Part shown: positions 25,049-32,941 of the stretch, piece by piece
Layout: each line of letters begins with the position of its first letter
Numbering within the stretch: position 1 is the stretch's first letter
Assembly: GCF_009828775.2 (NCBI RefSeq)
Contig: NZ_WTSY02000010.1
Span: 1 to 64,000 of the forward strand
Source: Erysipelothrix aquatica
GTDB taxonomy: Bacteria > Bacillota_I > Bacilli_A > Erysipelotrichales > Erysipelotrichaceae
Reading direction: 5' to 3'
DNA length: 64,000 nt
Notes under the pieces: model-generated
What the model was told of the DNA's origin: nothing
Databases searched by the model: none
What the model saw: the letters and a program-made list of their open reading frames with translations, nothing else
Made by a program: the position numbers and the translations under genes

Positions 25049-27205
25049 ATGAAACGTATTCTGAAGAATATGAAACCATTCATACTCTTAGTTCTGGTAG
25101 CAATTTCACTCTTGTTTGTTCAGGCGTGGGCCGACTTAAAACTTCCGAATTATATGTCGGATATTGTAAACGTCGGAATCCAACAGTCGGGGATTGAACA
25201 TGCAAGTCCAGAAATAATGAGTAAGAATGGCTACGATTTAATCGCTGCTGTACTTCCAGAAACACAATCAAATGCATTTAAAGATGCATATACAGTATCT
25301 GGTAATGAAGCAGTCATCAAGGATGATGTAGATCGAAAAGAAATCGATGTGTTAGTGGGAGAATCCATTTGGACATTGATGAACTACGAAATTCCCGGAA
25401 CCGAGCCGATGAACGGTCAAATGTCCGAAGATTTCAATATCACAGATCTTTACCCTGCAATTCCACTCTTTGAGTCCTTAGACAATTCAATCAAAGAAGC
25501 GGCATTTGCAAAGGCTGAAGAAACTCAAGATTCTTTAAAAGCACAAACCGGCGTCATGGTCGCAAAAATGCTTTATGAAGAACAAGGAACGGATATATCA
25601 ACGTTACAACGTGACTATATCTTTAAAACCGGATTACAAATGCTAGGAATAACATTTGTTGGGGTTATTGCTGCCGTGTTAGTTGGTTTATCCGCAACAC
25701 GTACAGGGGCAGGATTCTCCCGCAATCTACGTCGTGAAGTCTTTGAAAAAATTCAGGGCTTCTCAAGTGCAGAGTTTAATAAATTCTCACAATCATCAAT
25801 GGTTGTTCGATCAGCCAATGATGTGACACAAGTACAAATGATGATCATGATGTCTATACGAATCTTCTTCTATGCGCCAATTATGGCGATAGGTGGAATT
25901 GTCATGATTCAAAATAAAGCCGATTCCATGACGTGGTTAATTGGTGCAGCATGCGCCGCTCTCTTCGTTGTTCTTCTCTTTATTTATTTTGTTGCAATGC
26001 CAAAATTTAAAATTCGACAATCACTCGTCGACCGTCTAAACCTAGTTTTCCGCGAAAACTTAAGTGGTGTCATGGTTATGCGAGCATTTGGAAATACAGA
26101 TTTTGAAAATAAACGTTTTGGAAAAGCAAACGTTGATGTTGCTGACCTGACATTGTTTGTAAACCGTGTCATGTCGATTATGATGCCAATCATGATGTTA
26201 ATTATGAACATGACAGTTGTGGGTATTATTTGGTTTGGTGCGGGTGAAGTGTCAAATGGAATTATTCAAATTGGAGACATGATGGCATTTATGCAATATG
26301 CAATGCAAATCATTATGGCCTTCCTTATGATTTCAATGATGTTTATTTTCATTCCACGTGCAATGGTCTCATTGAACCGTATTAACGAAATTCTTGAAAC
26401 CGAAAATTCAATTGAGGATCCACAAACAAGCCTTTCATTGGATGATACAAAACGTGGTGTTGTTGAGTTTGATAATGTTTCATTCAAATATGACGGTGCG
26501 GATGAATATGTCCTCAAAGATATTAGTTTCACTGCACGACCAGGACAAACAACCGCATTTATTGGGTCAACCGGATCTGGTAAATCAACCTTAATCAACC
26601 TGATTCCACGCTTTTACGATGCTAGTGAAGGTGTTGTGCGTGTTGATGGTGTTGATGTGCGAGATGTTGATCAGAAAACGCTTCGTGAAGACATCGGCTA
26701 TATTCCTCAAAAGGGAATTCTATTGTCTGGAACGGTTGAAGAAAACCTGAAATATGGAAATCAAGGGGCAAGTGATGAACAAGTCCTTAAAGCATTAGAA
26801 ATTGCACAGGGAAACTTTATTCTTGATAAAGAAGAAGGCCTTCAATATCGTATTGCACAAGGTGGAACAAACGTTTCTGGAGGACAACGCCAGCGACTCA
26901 GTATTGCCCGTGCTTTAGTACGTGATGCGTCGATCTATATCTTTGATGATAGTTTCTCAGCCTTAGACTTCAAAACAGATCAACTTTTACGAAAAGCAAT
27001 TCATGAAAACTATGAAGATGCAACATTGATGATTGTTGCACAACGTGTTAATACAATTATCGATGCAGACCAAATCATCGTATTGGACGAAGGAAAAATG
27101 GTAGGAATTGGTACTCACCAAGAACTCCTCAAATCAAGCGCCACATACTATGAAATTGCTGCGTCACAATTATCAGAGGAGGAATTGAATTATGGCAAGA
27201 AATAA
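25049..27205 (+). CDS. ABC exporter half-transporter, degenerate ATPase subunit of a heterodimer
   Basis: 718 residues: six transmembrane helices plus a nucleotide-binding domain. An unusually long extracytoplasmic stretch of about 160 residues separates TM1 (8-28) from TM2 (about 195), which explains the length over the usual 580. The ATPase has Walker A GSTGSGKST and an intact signature VSGGQRQR. Walker B is IYIFDDSFSALD with Asp in place of the catalytic Glu, and the H-loop His is Gln (IVAQRV). This is the pattern of the non-hydrolytic subunit in LmrCD/BmrCD/TM287-288-type heterodimers. The next gene overlaps by 14 bases and supplies the catalytic subunit. A multidrug or lipid/peptide exporter is likely; the cargo is unknown. 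Control is by the palindromic operator upstream. Confidence 0.88.
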   Translation: MKRILKNMKPFILLVLVAISLLFVQAWADLKLPNYMSDIVNVGIQQSGIEHASPEIMSKNGYDLIAAVLPETQSNAFKDAYTVSGNEAVIKDDVDRKEIDVLVGESIWTLMNYEIPGTEPMNGQMSEDFNITDLYPAIPLFESLDNSIKEAAFAKAEETQDSLKAQTGVMVAKMLYEEQGTDISTLQRDYIFKTGLQMLGITFVGVIAAVLVGLSATRTGAGFSRNLRREVFEKIQGFSSAEFNKFSQSSMVVRSANDVTQVQMMIMMSIRIFFYAPIMAIGGIVMIQNKADSMTWLIGAACAALFVVLLFIYFVAMPKFKIRQSLVDRLNLVFRENLSGVMVMRAFGNTDFENKRFGKANVDVADLTLFVNRVMSIMMPIMMLIMNMTVVGIIWFGAGEVSNGIIQIGDMMAFMQYAMQIIMAFLMISMMFIFIPRAMVSLNRINEILETENSIEDPQTSLSLDDTKRGVVEFDNVSFKYDGADEYVLKDISFTARPGQTTAFIGSTGSGKSTLINLIPRFYDASEGVVRVDGVDVRDVDQKTLREDIGYIPQKGILLSGTVEENLKYGNQGASDEQVLKALEIAQGNFILDKEEGLQYRIAQGGTNVSGGQRQRLSIARALVRDASIYIFDDSFSALDFKTDQLLRKAIHENYEDATLMIVAQRVNTIIDADQIIVLDEGKMVGIGTHQELLKSSATYYEIAASQLSEEELNYGKK

Positions 27206-28994
27206 CAGTTCAGCTCCATCTGGAAAAGCAAAAGATATGAAACAAACAATTCGCAAGCTTGCGGGATTGATTAAACCACATTTGACTAAATTTATCTTTG
27301 TCTTGATTGCGGCACTCATCTCGACGGTATTAGCAATTATCGGACCGAAGATTCTAGGACAAGCAACAACCGTTCTGTTTGAAGGATTGGTGTCACGTGT
27401 TCAAGGTCTTGGAGGTGTAGACTTTGAGAAGATTGGACGAATTCTTATCTTCCTCTCAGCAATTTACGGATTTAGTTTCTTATTTAGCTATATTCAAGGG
27501 TTTGTGATGGCGCGAATTTCTCGTGATATTACCTTTAAACTGCGTAAAGATATGCAAGTTAAAATTGACCGTTTGCCCCTTAGCTATTTTGACAAAACAA
27601 CAGTTGGAGATACACTTTCAATTGTAACGAACGATATTGATGTTATTGATACAAACTTGACCAATAGTATTACACAAATTCTTACATCAGTAACAACGAT
27701 TGTTGGGGTCTTATATATGATGATTACGATTAACTGGCAAATGACGCTTGCGGCATTGCTCGTTATGCCGATATCATTCGGAATTATGGTCTTTATCTTT
27801 AGTCGTTCACAAAAATTCTTCCAAGCCCAACAAGACAACTTGGGAGAGTTGAACAGTCATATTGAAGAAATGTACGGAAGCCAAATTGTTGTGAAAGCAT
27901 ACAATGCGGAAGACATTTCATTAGCAAAACATGATGAAATCAACAACCGTCTCTACGATTCAACATGGAAGAGTAACTTCTTCTCAGGTTTAGCACAACC
28001 AATGATGAACTTTATTGGGAATGCTGGTTATGTTGTAATTAGTATTCTTGGTGGTTGGTATGCAACGCAAGGAATGATCAGTGTTGGGGATATTCAGTCC
28101 TTTATCCAATATATGCGTAACTTCTTGAACCCGATTGCACAATTGGGAAGTATTTCCGCACAATTCCAACAATCAATCGCAGCTGCAGAACGTGTCTTTG
28201 AGTTCTTAGAAGAAGATGAAGAACCAGCAGAAACACCTGTTGACTACGATTTGGAAACACTGCAAAGTTCTGTTATGTTTGAGAATGTAAACTTTGGTTA
28301 CCTTCCAGGACAAACAATTATCAATGACTTTAGTACCTATGTTAAACCAGGTCAAAAAGTTGCGATTGTTGGTCCAACAGGTGCTGGTAAAACAACCATT
28401 GTTAAACTCTTAATGCGTTTCTACGATGTTACTTCCGGATCAATTATGATTGACGGTATTGATATCCGAAACTTCAAACGTGAAGATTTACGTTCGACCA
28501 TTGGTATGGTTCTTCAAGATACATGGTTATACAGTGGATCCATTAAAGAAAACATTCGTTACGGTAATCTCGATGCAACGGACGAAGAGGTTTACACCGC
28601 TGCTCAAGAAGCACAAGTTGATCACTTTGTTCGAACCTTAGCGGATGGTTATGATACAGTTCTTAATGAAGAAACATCGAATGTCTCTCAAGGTCAAAAA
28701 CAATTATTAACGATTGCGCGTGCAATTCTCGCTGATCCCAAAATTATGATTCTTGATGAAGCAACAAGCTCAGTAGATACCCGTACTGAAGTACTTATCC
28801 AACAAGCGTTGGATAAATTGATGGAAGGACGTACAAGCTTTATTATTGCACACCGTCTTTCAACGATTCGTAACGCAGACATGATTCTCGTTATGGATAA
28901 AGGTGATATTATTGAAGTGGGTAATCATGAAGAGCTCATCGCCAAAGATGGCTTCTATGCAACCCTCTACAACAGTCAATTTTCTGAAGACTAG
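27192..28994 (+). CDS. ABC exporter half-transporter, catalytic subunit
   Basis: 600 residues, partner of the preceding gene. The N-terminal transmembrane domain (about 30-330) is followed by an ATPase with Walker A GPTGAGKTT, Walker B IMILDEATSSVD including the catalytic Glu, and the H-loop IIAHRLST. The signature is altered to VSQGQKQLL. In the heterodimer the altered signature faces the degenerate Walker B site of the partner, leaving one consensus and one degenerate site. The start has AGAGGAGG upstream, inside the end of the previous gene. A strong terminator follows, so this is a two-gene operon. Confidence 0.9.
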   Translation: MARNNSSAPSGKAKDMKQTIRKLAGLIKPHLTKFIFVLIAALISTVLAIIGPKILGQATTVLFEGLVSRVQGLGGVDFEKIGRILIFLSAIYGFSFLFSYIQGFVMARISRDITFKLRKDMQVKIDRLPLSYFDKTTVGDTLSIVTNDIDVIDTNLTNSITQILTSVTTIVGVLYMMITINWQMTLAALLVMPISFGIMVFIFSRSQKFFQAQQDNLGELNSHIEEMYGSQIVVKAYNAEDISLAKHDEINNRLYDSTWKSNFFSGLAQPMMNFIGNAGYVVISILGGWYATQGMISVGDIQSFIQYMRNFLNPIAQLGSISAQFQQSIAAAERVFEFLEEDEEPAETPVDYDLETLQSSVMFENVNFGYLPGQTIINDFSTYVKPGQKVAIVGPTGAGKTTIVKLLMRFYDVTSGSIMIDGIDIRNFKREDLRSTIGMVLQDTWLYSGSIKENIRYGNLDATDEEVYTAAQEAQVDHFVRTLADGYDTVLNEETSNVSQGQKQLLTIARAILADPKIMILDEATSSVDTRTEVLIQQALDKLMEGRTSFIIAHRLSTIRNADMILVMDKGDIIEVGNHEELIAKDGFYATLYNSQFSED

Positions 28995-28998
28995 TTTG

Positions 28999-29032
28999 AA
29001 AGTTCGTGAGCTTAGCTCACGGACTTTTTTTT
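28999..29032 (+). terminator. Terminator of the first ABC exporter operon
   Basis: The stem AAGTtCGTGAGC/GCTCACGgACTT with loop TTA is followed by eight Ts. Confidence 0.9.
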
Positions 29033-29097
29033 AAGTATGCGATACAAAACGTCTAGAATGTTGTATTATTAGAAGTATGAAATAAGCGGGGTTTAAG

Positions 29098-29781
29098 ATG
29101 AAGTATAAAACAATATTACTAGATATCGATAATACACTACTCGATTTCACAGCATCACAAGACATTGCTTTTGGAAAATTGCTCAACGATCTGGGCATTC
29201 CTTACAGCGATGCCCTCAAAGAGAAGTATTTAACCATCAATCATCAATTATGGCACGACCATGAAGCAGGCCATATTCCGAAAGAGACCATCATGGAACA
29301 GCGGTTTGCGCGCTCATTTGAAGACTATGAAGTCAATATGAGTGGGTATGAAATGGATGATAAATTCCGACAACATGTGGAAAACCATCCAATATTAATG
29401 CCCAATGCGAAGGAATTACTTGCAAAAATTACAGATAAGTATACACTAGCAATAGTGACTAACGGTATTAGTCGAACACAACATAAACGCTTGCATAACG
29501 TTGGTATTCATGATATTTTCGAAGCCATTGTCATCTCGAGTGATGTTGGAGCGACAAAACCAAGTCCTGTTTTCTTTGATTACACATTCAAACAATTACC
29601 GCATGCGGATAAAACGACAACGTTGATTATCGGTGACTCGTTGAGTGCAGATATTCAAGGGGGTAATCGTGCGGGAATAACGACCGTCTGGTACAATCCA
29701 AAACAAATCGAAAACACCAGTAACATTATTCCGGATTATGAAATTACGGATTTAATGGAACTACTCAGTATTGTGGAATAG
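29098..29781 (+). CDS. HAD-superfamily hydrolase, YjjG-type pyrimidine 5'-nucleotidase
   Basis: 227 residues. All four HAD motifs are visible: DIDNTLLD at residues 9-16 (nucleophile Asp), TNGISRTQHKRL (motif II), the Lys of GATKPSP, and GDSLSADIQGG (motif IV). The cap type and spacing match the YjjG/YfnB branch, which removes phosphate from pyrimidine nucleoside monophosphates and from damaged nucleotides. The start follows GCGGGG. A small membrane gene begins nine bases after the stop, and a membrane MutS-like gene follows it, suggesting a three-gene unit ending at 31717. The exact substrate is inferred from family resemblance. Confidence 0.8.
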   Translation: MKYKTILLDIDNTLLDFTASQDIAFGKLLNDLGIPYSDALKEKYLTINHQLWHDHEAGHIPKETIMEQRFARSFEDYEVNMSGYEMDDKFRQHVENHPILMPNAKELLAKITDKYTLAIVTNGISRTQHKRLHNVGIHDIFEAIVISSDVGATKPSPVFFDYTFKQLPHADKTTTLIIGDSLSADIQGGNRAGITTVWYNPKQIENTSNIIPDYEITDLMELLSIVE

Positions 29782-29789
29782 GAGGATCT

Positions 29790-29996
29790 ATGGCACAGAA
29801 GAGTAAAGATAAATCGACATATACAAGTATTGTAGGATTAGGAATACTTGTTACCTTAATGTGGATTTCAGATCGCATCTTATATCCTTTTGGCGGATGG
29901 CCAATGCTACGTATTATTAATTATATATTAATGATTGCGGCAGTCGTGCTTATCATCCAAAAGTTTATAAAATTAACGAAACAAGCCAATAAATAG
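29790..29996 (+). CDS. Small membrane protein
   Basis: 68 residues, not recognised. A basic N terminus (AQKSKDKS) is followed by two hydrophobic segments (about 12-30 and 39-58) and a basic tail (KLTKQANK). The ribosome site GGAGG is strong. It lies between the HAD nucleotidase and the MutS-like gene with short gaps, so co-transcription is likely. Confidence 0.6.
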   Translation: MAQKSKDKSTYTSIVGLGILVTLMWISDRILYPFGGWPMLRIINYILMIAAVVLIIQKFIKLTKQANK

Positions 29997-30027
29997 TGCT
30001 TGTTTCTTTTTCTATGAGGAGGAAATT

Positions 30028-31701
30028 ATGGGCGTTATAGTCGTAGGAGTTAGTGTCGTAGTAAGTGTGCTGGTCATTATCTTTTTGATTGCGAAATTTC
30101 AAAGAGAACAAACAATTCAAATGATCAAACAGCAGTATGGGGAGAAACCAGAGTTCGATTCACGTTTTTTTGAAATGGCGAATGCACGGTATTATTTTGA
30201 TCGTTTTACACCCGAACAGGCAATTGATGAGACAACTTTCCAAGACCTGGACATGGAGGCATTGTTTCATCGTATGAATGTAACGCAGTCCGCGCTCGGA
30301 GAAAGCATGCTTTATTATCGCCTACGGGATATGCGCAAGCATAATCGTGATGATTTCGAATTAAAGGTCACAGCAATGGAAGATGAAACAACACGGTTAA
30401 AAGTGCTGCTGCCACTCAATCGCATCGGAAAACCACGTGAGAAGATGATGCAGGCATACTTTGATGGCTATGAGCCCATTGATCATAACTTTAATATAAT
30501 ACTTATATTAGCGAGAGCCTTCGCGATTGGATCAATTCTTATGCTTTTCATTGATCTAACAGCAGGTATATTAGGGGTTACCTTTTCATTCATTGCCATG
30601 TTTGCTCTTAATGAAAAAGTTACGGATCAAATTAAAGCGAACATAAGCAGTGCATCCTATTTTACGGATGTTATTAAATGTGGTCACAAAATTACGAAAT
30701 TTGAACATGAATCCTTTGAAACAGAAATGGAGCATTTACTAGCATCATTAAAACCATTTAATGGTGTCTCCGCGATCCTTAGCTTTGCAATGCCAACCAA
30801 TCAAAGTGATGTAATGGGCCTCAGTTTCTTTACAAGTATCTTATCTACTTATTTTTTGATAACTCCGCTAGCCTATGGTCGCGTCATCAAAATATATAAT
30901 TCGAATCAAGAAGCCATGCGCGATGTAGTCGAAATCATGGGCATGCTTGAGGTCTATATTGCGACAGCTTCTTATCGCGAATCGTTGCGAAACTATTCAC
31001 TCCCAATTGAGTCCAATCGTTCAGCTCCTAAATTTACGAACATCGTCCATCCATTGATTGAAGATGCGGCCATCGCGAATACAGCCGAACTGGACCAAAG
31101 ATGTCTAATAACAGGATCAAATGCGAGTGGGAAATCAACCTTTGTCCGTGCGTTAGCATTAAATACAATTTTAGGGCAAAACTTCAATACATGTACTGCA
31201 GATTCATTTGAGTTACGACATGCTCACGTCATTACATCGATGGCAATGCGCGACAACATTGAATCGGGTGACAGTTATTTTGTGACCGAGACAAAATCGA
31301 TAAAACGAATATTGGATGCCGTAAAGCATGAAACATTTACACTTGTTTTTATTGATGAAATTCTAAAAGGAACCAATACAATCGAGCGGATTGCAGCATC
31401 TGCATCAGTGCTTTCGGCTCTTTCCCATGAATCGTGCTTCGTAGCTGCAGCAACGCATGATATTGAACTGACAGAGATGTTAGGTACTATCTATACGAAT
31501 TATCATTTCCGCGAAACGATCACCCATGATGGTATTGAGTTTGATTATCAACTTCGACAAGGACCATCCAACACAACCAATGCAATTCGATTGCTTGAGC
31601 ACTATGGATATGAACCAAAACTTGTTGCTGTTGCAGATGCACTGGCATCACAGTTTAGAGAGACCCGTTCGTGGCCTAATGTAACCTTAAACGATAAGTA
31701 A
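30028..31701 (+). CDS. Membrane-anchored MutS-like ATPase
   Basis: 557 residues. The N terminus is a transmembrane helix (1-20), and further hydrophobic segments occur around 155-195 and 265-285. The C-terminal third is a MutS domain V-type ATPase: Walker A GSNASGKST, a SMAMRDNIESGDSYF segment, Walker B LVFIDEILKGTN and the ATHDIELTEML switch. The mismatch-recognition and connector domains of true MutS are missing and there is no Smr nuclease domain. It belongs to a poorly studied group of membrane MutS-like proteins of Gram-positive bacteria; a role in mismatch repair should not be assumed. A strong GAGGAGG site precedes the ATG, and a terminator overlaps the stop. Confidence 0.8.
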   Translation: MGVIVVGVSVVVSVLVIIFLIAKFQREQTIQMIKQQYGEKPEFDSRFFEMANARYYFDRFTPEQAIDETTFQDLDMEALFHRMNVTQSALGESMLYYRLRDMRKHNRDDFELKVTAMEDETTRLKVLLPLNRIGKPREKMMQAYFDGYEPIDHNFNIILILARAFAIGSILMLFIDLTAGILGVTFSFIAMFALNEKVTDQIKANISSASYFTDVIKCGHKITKFEHESFETEMEHLLASLKPFNGVSAILSFAMPTNQSDVMGLSFFTSILSTYFLITPLAYGRVIKIYNSNQEAMRDVVEIMGMLEVYIATASYRESLRNYSLPIESNRSAPKFTNIVHPLIEDAAIANTAELDQRCLITGSNASGKSTFVRALALNTILGQNFNTCTADSFELRHAHVITSMAMRDNIESGDSYFVTETKSIKRILDAVKHETFTLVFIDEILKGTNTIERIAASASVLSALSHESCFVAAATHDIELTEMLGTIYTNYHFRETITHDGIEFDYQLRQGPSNTTNAIRLLEHYGYEPKLVAVADALASQFRETRSWPNVTLNDK

Positions 31702-31717
31702 GCTTATCGTTTTTTTT
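31689..31717 (+). terminator. Terminator overlapping the MutS-like gene stop
   Basis: The stem AACGATAA/TTATCGTT with a six-base loop is followed by eight Ts; the TAA stop lies in the loop region. Confidence 0.85.
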
Positions 31718-31810
31718 ATACAAGATAAACACTAAAATAGACCACCTAAACCAAGAAACCTGTAGCTAACTTCATGGATTGCTATACTTGAACTAATGTG
31801 GGGTATATCT

Positions 31811-32041
31811 ATGAAGAAAAAACAATCCAGTCTTGTTCTAAGTATTATTGTCGCAACAATCGCATGCTATATGGGATTTAAAGTAATCCTCTTTTTGATT
31901 ATCAAAAATATGGATGCAGCAGCCACCCAACACCTTGATTTTATGAGCTTTATGACAGTTGATATTGTCGTGACTTTTATCGTTATTATGGTGATTGCGA
32001 TTATCGCATGGCTGGTTAAAAATACCCATCCCAAACCATAA
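31811..32041 (+). CDS. Small two-helix membrane protein
   Basis: 76 residues, not recognised. It has a basic start (MKKKQSS), one hydrophobic segment at about 8-32, a polar connector (KNMDAAATQHLDF), a second at about 44-68, and a basic end. The ATG at 31811 has GTGGGG upstream; an ATG five codons earlier overlaps that site and is less likely. It is a single-gene unit ending at a large bidirectional terminator. Confidence 0.5.
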   Translation: MKKKQSSLVLSIIVATIACYMGFKVILFLIIKNMDAAATQHLDFMSFMTVDIVVTFIVIMVIAIIAWLVKNTHPKP

Positions 32042-32056
32042 AAATGATGCAGGACT

Positions 32057-32119
32057 AAAAAGCATCCTCTATTCGTACCCTTGTGCTAAGACAAGATACA
32101 AATAGAAGATGCTTTTTTT
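32057..32119. terminator. Large branched bidirectional terminator
   Basis: An outer stem AAAAAGCATCcTCTATT/AATAGAaGATGCTTTTTT encloses an inner hairpin CTTGT-GCTAAG-ACAAG. A and T runs on both sides allow termination from the small membrane gene and from the convergent nfu gene. Confidence 0.75.
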
Positions 32120-32162
32120 ACTGTTTTTAATAGACTTGGATTAATACTAAATCGTATTGCGA

Positions 32163-32402
32163 TTATAAATCGTAATCTTCGGCAATGACACCGGTGACTT
32201 CTTCGATTTCATCCATGAGCAGTGCCTCAACACCACCACGAAGCGTGTAGTCAATCAGTCCACACCCAATGCAAGCTCCAAGTAGTCGGACTGTTACAAC
32301 GCCTTGGTCGTTGACACTTACGAATTCCATGTCACCGCCATCACGTTGAATATATGGTCTGATTTTATCTAACGATTGAATAATACGTTCTTCTAATGTC
32401 AT
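32163..32402 (-). CDS. NifU C-terminal-domain (Nfu-type) iron-sulfur carrier
   Basis: 79 residues, a single Nfu domain. The CxxC motif GACIGCGLIDYTLRGGVE binds a [4Fe-4S] cluster at the interface of a dimer and passes it to apo-proteins. The ATG at 32402 follows AGGGGTGA with six bases spacing; a GTG three codons earlier lies inside that site. It is encoded directly behind the DUF212 gene with a gap of five bases and is probably co-transcribed with it. No suf genes are in the window. Confidence 0.88.
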   Translation of the reverse strand: MTLEERIIQSLDKIRPYIQRDGGDMEFVSVNDQGVVTVRLLGACIGCGLIDYTLRGGVEALLMDEIEEVTGVIAEDYDL

Positions 32403-32407
32403 GTTAA

Positions 32408-32866
32408 TCACCCCTGAAAGAAATACAGAACAGATGCTGTGATTAATCCCAATAGGAAACCACCAATTACTTCAACCCATTTATGACCTAAAACATCTTT
32501 AATCTTTTCGCGATACACAGGATTTTCCAATGTAGTTTGTGTCAAGATTTCGATATCCTGGATGAGTTGTTTGGTCATCTTAATGTTTTGACCCGCATAA
32601 TAGCGAACATTCGCAGCATCATAAATAACAGTTAATGAAAATACCAATGAAATAAAGAAATACTGTGATTGGAACCCTGAGAGATACCCATACGACATCG
32701 TAAGCCCAACAACCAAGGAAGTATGCGAACTTGGGAAACCACCACTTTCGAAGATCGAACTTAAGTCTTTCTCGCCAGTTCTTAAATAGTAAAACAATGG
32801 CTTCAAGAGCTGTGCGAGCACATTCGCCAAGATTGCTGAAATGATTGGATAAAAATTTGAACTCAT
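32408..32866 (-). CDS. Divergent PAP2-like (DUF212/YuiD family) membrane protein
   Basis: 152 residues. The signature ESGGFPSSHTSLVVGL matches the SGGMPSSHSA motif of the DUF212 family, which is related to PAP2 acid phosphatases but lacks their full catalytic set. DAANVRYYAGQ and the C-terminal LGHKWVEVIGGFLLGL are also characteristic (usually LGHTPxEVxxG). Four hydrophobic segments are present. The cellular function is not established; lipid-phosphate binding or hydrolysis is assumed from the fold. The ATG at 32866 follows AGAGGTGG. An extended -10 promoter lies upstream, divergent from that of the S1-Pgi gene. Confidence 0.82.
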   Translation of the reverse strand: MSSNFYPIISAILANVLAQLLKPLFYYLRTGEKDLSSIFESGGFPSSHTSLVVGLTMSYGYLSGFQSQYFFISLVFSLTVIYDAANVRYYAGQNIKMTKQLIQDIEILTQTTLENPVYREKIKDVLGHKWVEVIGGFLLGLITASVLYFFQG

Positions 32867-32886
32867 AGGATCCACCTCTTACTTTT

Positions 32887-32918
32887 ATTATATCATACAA
32901 AAAAGGATGTGTTATAAT
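32887..32918. promoter_or_regulatory. Back-to-back extended -10 promoters
   Basis: On the minus strand TGATATAAT (its -10 is complementary to 32887-32892) faces the DUF212-nfu pair. On the plus strand TGTTATAAT (-10 at 32913-32918) faces the S1-Pgi gene. Both carry the TGn extension, and neither has a clear -35. Confidence 0.65.
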
Positions 32919-32941
32919 ATATAAGATATTGAGGTATGAAA

